A stretch of 64,000 nt of DNA from Streptomyces marianii (lineage in GTDB: Bacteria; Actinomycetota; Actinomycetes; Streptomycetales; Streptomycetaceae). The notes under the pieces were generated by a model that saw only the letters and a program-made list of their open reading frames with translations, had not been told where the DNA came from and searched no databases. Location of the stretch: the NCBI RefSeq assembly GCF_005795905.1, contig NZ_VAWE01000001.1:5383001-5447000 (forward strand), read 5' to 3'. Numbering within the stretch: the first letter of the stretch is position 1; every line of letters begins with the position of its first letter. The translations under genes and the position numbers were made by a program. Positions 59,236 to 64,000 of the stretch are shown piece after piece.

Positions 59236-59687
59236 CAGCTGCTCCCTGATCCGATGACCTTGATGACGAGCTCCGCACCGACGTACTGCGTGCCCTGGTG
59301 CTCGTACCAGCGGTAGCCCTGCACGCGGGTCACATGCAGGTCGTGCGCCAGGCCGCCCAGCGCGAGCTCGCCAGGAGCTCCGCGGGCGGCCTCGATGGCC
59401 TGCTTGAGGGAGGCCGGACCGGAGCCGGACAGCATGCCGTCGAGGAGCTCCTGGGCGGTCTTGTCGTCGGCCCGGCCGACCAGCACCCGGCAGGTGAACT
59501 CGAGGACGTCCAGCCCGCGGTTGTAGGCCTTGTCGAACTCCTGCTCGTACTCGCCCACGAAGAAGTGCGGCTCCGTCACGGCGTCCGGGGTGTACCCGGT
59601 GCACGTGAGCGCCGACTTGTGGGCGGCGGGGAGGACGACGTCACTGGCCGCCGTGGCGATCGCCTCGCGTACCTGTGAGATCTGCAT
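59235..59687 (-). CDS. Probable phage tail terminator/neck protein
   Basis: This 150-residue protein reads MQISQVREAIATAASDVVLP, LTCTGYTPDAVTEPHFFVGE, then TRVQGYRWYEHQGTQYVGAE. Size, alpha-beta pattern and position just upstream of the tube genes match tail terminators. Confidence 0.6.
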   Translation of the reverse strand: MQISQVREAIATAASDVVLPAAHKSALTCTGYTPDAVTEPHFFVGEYEQEFDKAYNRGLDVLEFTCRVLVGRADDKTAQELLDGMLSGSGPASLKQAIEAARGAPGELALGGLAHDLHVTRVQGYRWYEHQGTQYVGAELVIKVIGSGSS

Positions 59688-59696
59688 GCCGCCTCC

Positions 59697-60299
59697 TCAC
59701 GCGATGCCGGGCAGCACCAGGTGCTGCACGAGGCTGTGCACGTCCGGGTCGACTCTGGACACCCGGATCACGCCCCACTCGGCACTGCCGAGGACGCCCT
59801 CGGGGCTGTCCTTGCGCTTGAACAGGCGGTTGGCCTGCAGGAGCGTGGCCTCGGTGACGACGTCGGGCACCTCGGGCCACCCCCACTTGCCCGTGACGCG
59901 GACGCGCATCCCGCCGCCGCGCGGCCAGGCGCCGCTGACGAGCAGCAGCGAGGTGACCGGCTGCTGCTCGTCGAGTGCCTCGGTCGGCTCGGGCTCCACC
60001 CACTCGGTGACGTCGCTCCACGCGGAGCCCCGGCCGACCTCCACCACCAGGTCGTCGAGGCTCCCCAGGTCCTTGATGAGGAGGTGTGAGCCGTCCTCGT
60101 CCACCACGGTCCGCCGAAGGGGGCTGATGGTGCGCGGCTCGGCGGCCGCGTCCAGCCAGAAGCGCCGGCCGGTGAGCTTGTCGATACTCCGGGACGCTGA
60201 CGTGAGGGCCTGCTCGAGGAGCTCGTCCCGAACTTCATCAGCGATCTTGAGGCGGGCCTTCAGGTCTGCCAGCGTGGCGTAGTTCTGCGGCTCGCTCAT
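59697..60299 (-). CDS. Phage head-tail connector (gp6-like)
   Basis: This 200-residue protein starts MSEPQNYATLADLKARLKIA. The N-terminal helical region (LLEQALTSASRSIDKLTGRR) with RFW is typical of head-tail connector families. A beta hairpin insert and a C-terminal helix with VTEATLLQANRLFKRKDSPE complete it. ATG 60299 overlaps the epimerase stop (ATGA). Confidence 0.8.
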   Translation of the reverse strand: MSEPQNYATLADLKARLKIADEVRDELLEQALTSASRSIDKLTGRRFWLDAAAEPRTISPLRRTVVDEDGSHLLIKDLGSLDDLVVEVGRGSAWSDVTEWVEPEPTEALDEQQPVTSLLLVSGAWPRGGGMRVRVTGKWGWPEVPDVVTEATLLQANRLFKRKDSPEGVLGSAEWGVIRVSRVDPDVHSLVQHLVLPGIA

Positions 60300-61201
60300 A
60301 GTGCCGCGACCTCCCGCACAGCCCGCGCCACGCCCTCCTCGAGGGGCACCCGCGGCTTGTAGATGGAGTGGAAGCGGTCCGGATCCCCCACTCGGTAGGC
60401 GACACCGGTCGGCGCGTCCGGCTGGGTGGCGAACTCGGGCTCGTAGCCCACCGCGTCGCACACCATCGTGGCGAGCTCGAGCATCGACGTGCCCCAGCCG
60501 GTGCACAGGTTGATCGGCTCGCGAACGTCGGCGTCGACGACGGCCAGGGCGCCGGCCACGACGTCGTCGATGTGGATCCAGTCGCGTACCTGCGTGCCCG
60601 GGCCCCAGATGGTGAACGGGTCCTCGCGGCGCTGCGCGCGGGCCACGAAGGCCCCGAAGGGCCAGTCGGTGCCCTGATCCTCGCCGTATCCGGAGAACGG
60701 CCGCACGACGTGCACAGGCAGGCCCGTGGCAGCGGCCGCGGCGGCCATCTTCTCGCCCGTCAGCTTGGTCCACCCGTACGCGGCGTCGGGTGCCCCGAGG
60801 TTCCGCTGGCCCCAGCAGATGTCGTCCTCGCGCAGCTCGCGCGCGGTGGCGAAGTCGCTCTGTAGGTCGAGCGGGTACGCGGCGCTGCTCGACAGGTACA
60901 GCACCCGCCGCTGCCCCGTTCGGACCGCCCAGTCGAGCATCGCGGCGTCCAGCTGCAGGTTGTAGGCGAGGTTCATGGGCTCGCCGTCGATCGCGGCCCG
61001 GTGCGGAGCCCGCGCGGCGCAGTGCACCACCAGGTCGAAGACGCGTTCCTCGTAGCGGAAGACGTCGAACGCATTGATCGGGATCCCGGGGAACGGTTGG
61101 GCCACGTCGGCCGCGCAGATCTCCCAGCCCCGGGTTCGGAGTTCGGCGGCCATGTGGCGGCCGACGAACCCGGCCGAGCCGGTAACGAGAGCGGTCTTCA
61201 T
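60296..61201 (-). CDS. NAD-dependent nucleotide-sugar epimerase/dehydratase (prophage cassette)
   Basis: This 301-residue short-chain dehydrogenase of the extended class has the nucleotide-binding motif TGSAGFVGRHMA. Active-site Ser/Tyr/Lys are in YLSSSAAYP and AYGWTKLTGEK (YxxxK), and a sugar-binding region reads VVRPFSGYGEDQG. It would make or modify a nucleotide sugar for the adjacent glycosyltransferases. It is placed inside the virion structural operon and coupled by 4-nt overlaps on both sides. Confidence 0.88.
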   Translation of the reverse strand: MKTALVTGSAGFVGRHMAAELRTRGWEICAADVAQPFPGIPINAFDVFRYEERVFDLVVHCAARAPHRAAIDGEPMNLAYNLQLDAAMLDWAVRTGQRRVLYLSSSAAYPLDLQSDFATARELREDDICWGQRNLGAPDAAYGWTKLTGEKMAAAAAATGLPVHVVRPFSGYGEDQGTDWPFGAFVARAQRREDPFTIWGPGTQVRDWIHIDDVVAGALAVVDADVREPINLCTGWGTSMLELATMVCDAVGYEPEFATQPDAPTGVAYRVGDPDRFHSIYKPRVPLEEGVARAVREVAAL

Positions 61202-61755
61202 CGCACCCCCCAGATTCCGAAGCAGTACGGCAGCCTGGCAGGGCGGAAGTCGGCCGTGGCGTAGACGTGCAGGCGCCATCCGGCGCCGGTGAGCATGGCC
61301 TCGACGTCGTCGCGGGACCAGGCCCAGTAGTGCTCGGGGTTCGCGTCCTGCCACGCGTCGACCGGCGTGGACAGGACGAGCATCCGGGAGCGGCTACGGA
61401 TCCGGGCCAGGACCAGGTCCGGGTCGTCGACGTGCTCGAGCGTCTCGGAGCACACGAACAGGTCGACCTCGGGGAGCTCTTCGAGGGTCTTCTCGATCGG
61501 GCCGTGCAGCTCGTAGCCGGGTGCGAGGTCGCCGAAGTGCTTCCGGTCGGCCGGCACCTGGTTGAGGATCGCCCCGTTCCCGCACGACAGGTCCGCGGCG
61601 GCCCGCACCCCGACGTCGGCCATCCACCGGGCGACCTGCACGGTGACGTCGACACGGAGGTGGTGGTCCCGCCAGCGTCGGTGATCGTGGGGGGTGCGGT
61701 ACAGCTGCGCCAGCTCGGCCTCGCTGTAGGCCGGCCGGAGCCGTACGCGGGTCAC
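61198..61755 (-). CDS. SAM-dependent methyltransferase (prophage cassette)
   Basis: This 185-residue class I methyltransferase reads AADLSCGNGAILNQV (SAM-binding Gly-rich loop), DLFVCSETLEHVDDPDLVL (post-I/II strand) and LVLSTPVDAWQDAN. It resembles small-molecule or sugar O-methyltransferases rather than DNA methylases (no NPPY or PCQ motif). The target may be a sugar added by the neighbours. Confidence 0.8.
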   Translation of the reverse strand: MTRVRLRPAYSEAELAQLYRTPHDHRRWRDHHLRVDVTVQVARWMADVGVRAAADLSCGNGAILNQVPADRKHFGDLAPGYELHGPIEKTLEELPEVDLFVCSETLEHVDDPDLVLARIRSRSRMLVLSTPVDAWQDANPEHYWAWSRDDVEAMLTGAGWRLHVYATADFRPARLPYCFGIWGVR

Positions 61756-62471
61756 CGGCCGGCCTCGGCGGCCGCTTTCCGCACGGCGAGGACGTCACGA
61801 GCGCGGTGGGCGGCCATGTACTCGCTGTAGGCCTGGCGGTCGCCGGCGTACATCGTCGGCGCGTTGACCCGGCGGTAGCCCTCGTCCCACTCGGCCTTGC
61901 CGGCTACCGGGTGGACGTGCTCGACGACTACGTTCGGCAGGTAGCTGATGCACCCGGCATCGCGGCCGATCGCCAGCCAGTAGTTGTCCACGTACAGGTG
62001 CGTGAGCTCGGGCGGGGCCATGAACCCCAGGTGCCGCACCAGGGCGGTCGACATGGCGCACTGGGTGGGCAGCCGCTCGCCCTGGATCAGGTCGTTGCCG
62101 TACACGATGCCCGGCAGGCTCCGCAGGGCCTCGAGGTATGCCTTGTCCCAGCCCTTGGTGCGGGGCCGGTGGTCGTCGCCCATGAACCCCAGCGCGGCGG
62201 GCGGCTCGTGGCCGTACGCGGCGCTCTGAGCGCCGCGATTGAGCGCGGACACCATCGTGCCCGGCGCCTGCTGCTCGGCCAGGCGCACGTCCCCGTACGC
62301 GTCCTCGGCTGCCGCGCGGGCCAGCTGGTAGGCCTCGCGCTCCGGATCGTCGTCATCGATGACGAACAGCAGCTCGGTCTCCGCGGTGCACGTGTCCCGG
62401 AAGGCCTCGGCCATCTGCTGCACGGTGTGCGGCCGGCCGCGGGACGGGACGATCACGAGGAGGTCAGGCAT
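61752..62471 (-). CDS. Glycosyltransferase-like protein (GT-A fold, prophage cassette)
   Basis: This 239-residue protein starts MPDLLVIVPSRGRPHTVQQM. The nucleotide-binding DDDDP is at residues 39-43 and a second acidic motif is in FMGDDHRPRTKGWD. The C-terminal VVVEHVHPVAGKAEWDEGYR has His residues typical of metal-dependent GT-A enzymes. No signal peptide or membrane helix. It probably transfers a sugar to a phage protein or wall component in the cytoplasm. Confidence 0.8.
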   Translation of the reverse strand: MPDLLVIVPSRGRPHTVQQMAEAFRDTCTAETELLFVIDDDDPEREAYQLARAAAEDAYGDVRLAEQQAPGTMVSALNRGAQSAAYGHEPPAALGFMGDDHRPRTKGWDKAYLEALRSLPGIVYGNDLIQGERLPTQCAMSTALVRHLGFMAPPELTHLYVDNYWLAIGRDAGCISYLPNVVVEHVHPVAGKAEWDEGYRRVNAPTMYAGDRQAYSEYMAAHRARDVLAVRKAAAEAGR

Positions 62472-63276
62472 CGGCCACCTCCTTCAGCGGACCGGGCTCG
62501 GCTCCGGCCGGTGGCTCAGGCGCGGGCGTGGGCACCGGGGCGTCCACCGGGACGGTGTAGTCCTCCGCGCCGATCCACACTTCCTTGTGGTGGGTGGTCT
62601 TCACCCCGGTGTGGACGAACAGGGGGATCTGCAGCGTCGACAGGCGCCAGCAGAACGACAGGTCCTCCGACACCCACCGGCCGTCGGGGTACTTCACCGG
62701 GTCGAACCAGGTGTCGCCGTGCTGGGCCCGCAGCTTCTCGGCCGCGGTGCGGTGGATGAGCAGGCAGGCCGCGCCCGTGCCGGCGACCTGCACCAGGGCG
62801 TTGTCGGGGAACTCCCACCGGGTCGTGAACCCGATCTGCCCGTGCGGGTCCCTGGCGGGCATGTAGAGCGTCGGAACGGGCTTGAGGCGGCGCCCGCCCA
62901 TGCCGTCCGCGCCCATCTCCCGCGCGGCGAAGCACAGGCCGCCGACGACCGGCCGCTCCGCCGGGTCGGCGGCCGCGACCAGGCGGTCCACGGTGTCGGC
63001 GTCGAACCCCATGTCGGTGTCGATGAACCAGAACCATTCGTGCGGCGTCTCGTCCAGCCACCGCCGTACGGCAAGGTTCCGCGACTCGACGAGGGCGCCC
63101 GTGCTGCACGAGATCATGTACGGGCCCTGAGTGCCCACGATCCGCCCGTTGTTGACCGCGTCGTACGCGGCCAGCCGCATGACCGACTCGTGCCACGAGT
63201 GGGAGACGGTGTGCGGGTGCAGATAGGCCATCTGCACCATGCCGTCGCCGGTGGCCGATGCGCTGGACTCACTCAC
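62464..63276 (-). CDS. Glycosyltransferase family 2-like protein (prophage cassette)
   Basis: This 270-residue protein has SRNLAVRRWLDETPHEWFWF followed by IDTDMGFD (metal-binding DTD of GT-A enzymes). VAGTGAACLLIHRTA and WVSEDLSFCWRL form the acceptor-side acidic motif EDxxFCxR, and a His-rich end reads VKTTHHKEVW. First of the sugar cassette; it overlaps the gene upstream by 8 nt. Confidence 0.82.
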   Translation of the reverse strand: MSESSASATGDGMVQMAYLHPHTVSHSWHESVMRLAAYDAVNNGRIVGTQGPYMISCSTGALVESRNLAVRRWLDETPHEWFWFIDTDMGFDADTVDRLVAAADPAERPVVGGLCFAAREMGADGMGGRRLKPVPTLYMPARDPHGQIGFTTRWEFPDNALVQVAGTGAACLLIHRTAAEKLRAQHGDTWFDPVKYPDGRWVSEDLSFCWRLSTLQIPLFVHTGVKTTHHKEVWIGAEDYTVPVDAPVPTPAPEPPAGAEPGPLKEVADA

Positions 63277-63631
63277 CAGACGACTCCTGCCCCGTGCCGT
63301 CGCCGCTCTGCTCCGCGGCCGCCGCGGCGTCGGACTCTGTCTTGCTGCCGCGGGGCTTGCTGCCGGACGGCTTCCGCCCGGACGACGGCTTGCTGGCCGC
63401 CCGGGGCGGCGTGACGCGCTGCTCGCCCGGCGCGCGGGTGGCGCGCTCGACGACCGGGGCGCCGCGGCCCGGCTTGGCCGGCATCTTGATGTCCGGTTCC
63501 GGCGACTCGGCCGTGAACAGGTCCGGCCGCTCCAGCGCCAGCGGGTGATCGTCCGCGATGGACTGGCCCGGGGACAGCACGGTCAGACCTCCGGACCAGC
63601 GCACGGCACCGGAGCAGTTGCTGTACTTCAT
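63269..63631 (-). CDS. Small capsid-adjacent protein with a disordered basic/Ser tail
   Basis: This 120-residue protein starts MKYSNCSGAVRWSGGLTVLS, a short folded segment. The rest is Ser/Pro/Lys-rich and low-complexity (SKPSSGRKPSGSKPRGSK). Its place after the capsid gene fits a capsid decoration or head protein. The Ser/Thr-rich tail could also be a glycosylation acceptor; this is speculative. Confidence 0.55.
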   Translation of the reverse strand: MKYSNCSGAVRWSGGLTVLSPGQSIADDHPLALERPDLFTAESPEPDIKMPAKPGRGAPVVERATRAPGEQRVTPPRAASKPSSGRKPSGSKPRGSKTESDAAAAAEQSGDGTGQESSGE

Positions 63632-63713
63632 GATCTTCTCCTCTCAGCCCAGGAGCGACCCGGGCCGCCACGCAGGCTGAGGTGCGTGGCGGCCCGGAGA
63701 AGGGGGATGTGCG

Positions 63714-64000
63714 TCAGGCAGACCGGTTGACGAGCAGCCGGAAGGCGTGGGGGTTGATGACGCCCGCGCCGACGCGCGCCCACGCGAACCATCCGCGCTG
63801 GCCGGTGGGCCTGTTGTTGGTGACGTCGAACAGCTGCGGGATGAACTCGACGGTCATGCCGGCGCGCTGGGCCACGAGGTAGCCCTTGAAGTCGCCGACC
63901 AGGAGCAGCGGCTGGGTGCCGGTGCCGGCGGGGTCGTCCTGCATGAAGTCGTTCATCGGGTACTCGCGCCCGAACAGCCGCGGGATCGCCTCCTGGGTGA
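63714..64000 (-). CDS. Phage major capsid protein (HK97-like), C-terminal part
   Basis: The window holds the last ~95 residues: GREYPMNDFMQDDPAGTGTQ, LLLVGDFKGYLVAQRAGMTV and RGWFAWARVGAGVINPHAFR, ending LLVNRSA. These match the P-domain end of HK97-fold capsids of Streptomyces and related phages. The gene continues past the right edge. Confidence 0.85.
   Translation of the reverse strand, partial: TQEAIPRLFGREYPMNDFMQDDPAGTGTQPLLLVGDFKGYLVAQRAGMTVEFIPQLFDVTNNRPTGQRGWFAWARVGAGVINPHAFRLLVNRSA

Noticed and set aside
45842..64000. A prophage integrase or repressor within the window
   Set aside because: No tyrosine or serine recombinase motif was found. The XRE protein at 47637-48479 is a DUF5753 type paired with DUF6879, not a typical phage repressor; the integrase is expected right of the window.

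Overview
The window is chromosomal DNA of a Streptomyces-type actinomycete. It is very GC-rich with strong third-position GC, and GTG/TTG starts and 4-nt start/stop overlaps are common. Gene families typical of Streptomyces are present: DasR- and CebR-type boxes, DUF6879 and XRE/DUF5753 pairs, an M6 metalloprotease and a PAS-GGDEF-EAL protein. No rRNA genes, CRISPR array or complete insertion sequence was seen.

Layout. 0.1-6.5 kb: a cell-wall NlpC/P60-like protein coupled to an SPFH-domain membrane protein, then a secreted chitin-active LPMO behind DasR-like boxes, then an acyl-CoA synthetase. 7.0-20.9 kb: two identical tRNA-Lys(CTT) genes in the same orientation bracket an Ehu-type polar amino acid ABC transporter with an IclR regulator, a catabolic set (DUF3830, amidase, D-2-hydroxyacid dehydrogenase and two maleate-isomerase/EutA-like enzymes), a luciferase-like oxidoreductase, a c-di-GMP protein and a secreted M6 metalloprotease. 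20.9-24.8 kb: a Prim-Pol-like protein whose stop codon lies inside the tRNA, then an accessory patch of small Cys-containing proteins and a small protein/DUF6879/XRE-DUF5753 trio. 24.8-32.3 kb: a minus-strand trio that looks like a split Dna2 (RecB/Cas4-like nuclease, unknown protein, Upf1/Dna2-type SF1 helicase), then a phosphoglycerate mutase and an XRE/TPR regulator with a divergent small partner. 32.3-34.6 kb: an accessory patch with a second copy of a 150-bp repeat, an IMPase-like protein with altered metal ligands, gene debris and a small secreted protein. 34.9-45.1 kb: a spermidine-synthase-like protein, a two-component system, a chitinase fragment, and a cello-oligosaccharide-type uptake operon (LacI/CebR-like regulator with a perfect TGGGAGCGCTCCCA box, binding protein, two permeases, GH1 beta-glucosidase).

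45.2-64.0 kb: the left part of a tailed-phage (siphovirus-like) prophage, entered through a tRNA 3'-end fragment with a strong terminator near 46.15 kb. All its genes read leftward. From right to left: major capsid (cut by the window edge), a four-gene sugar cassette (two glycosyltransferases, methyltransferase, NAD-sugar epimerase), connector and neck proteins, two paralogous tail-tube proteins, tail-assembly chaperones with a canonical -1 slippery site, tape measure, large tail protein, endolysin, two small membrane (holin-like) proteins, a second copy of the small/DUF6879/XRE trio, and an operon of tiny Cys-rich proteins. No integrase is in the window; the right end of the prophage lies beyond 64 kb.

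The most noteworthy systems are the split Dna2-like helicase/nuclease locus, the capsid-adjacent glycosylation cassette, the duplicated small/DUF6879/XRE module, and the Ehu transporter cluster with two decarboxylase/isomerase paralogs whose catalytic cysteines have diverged.
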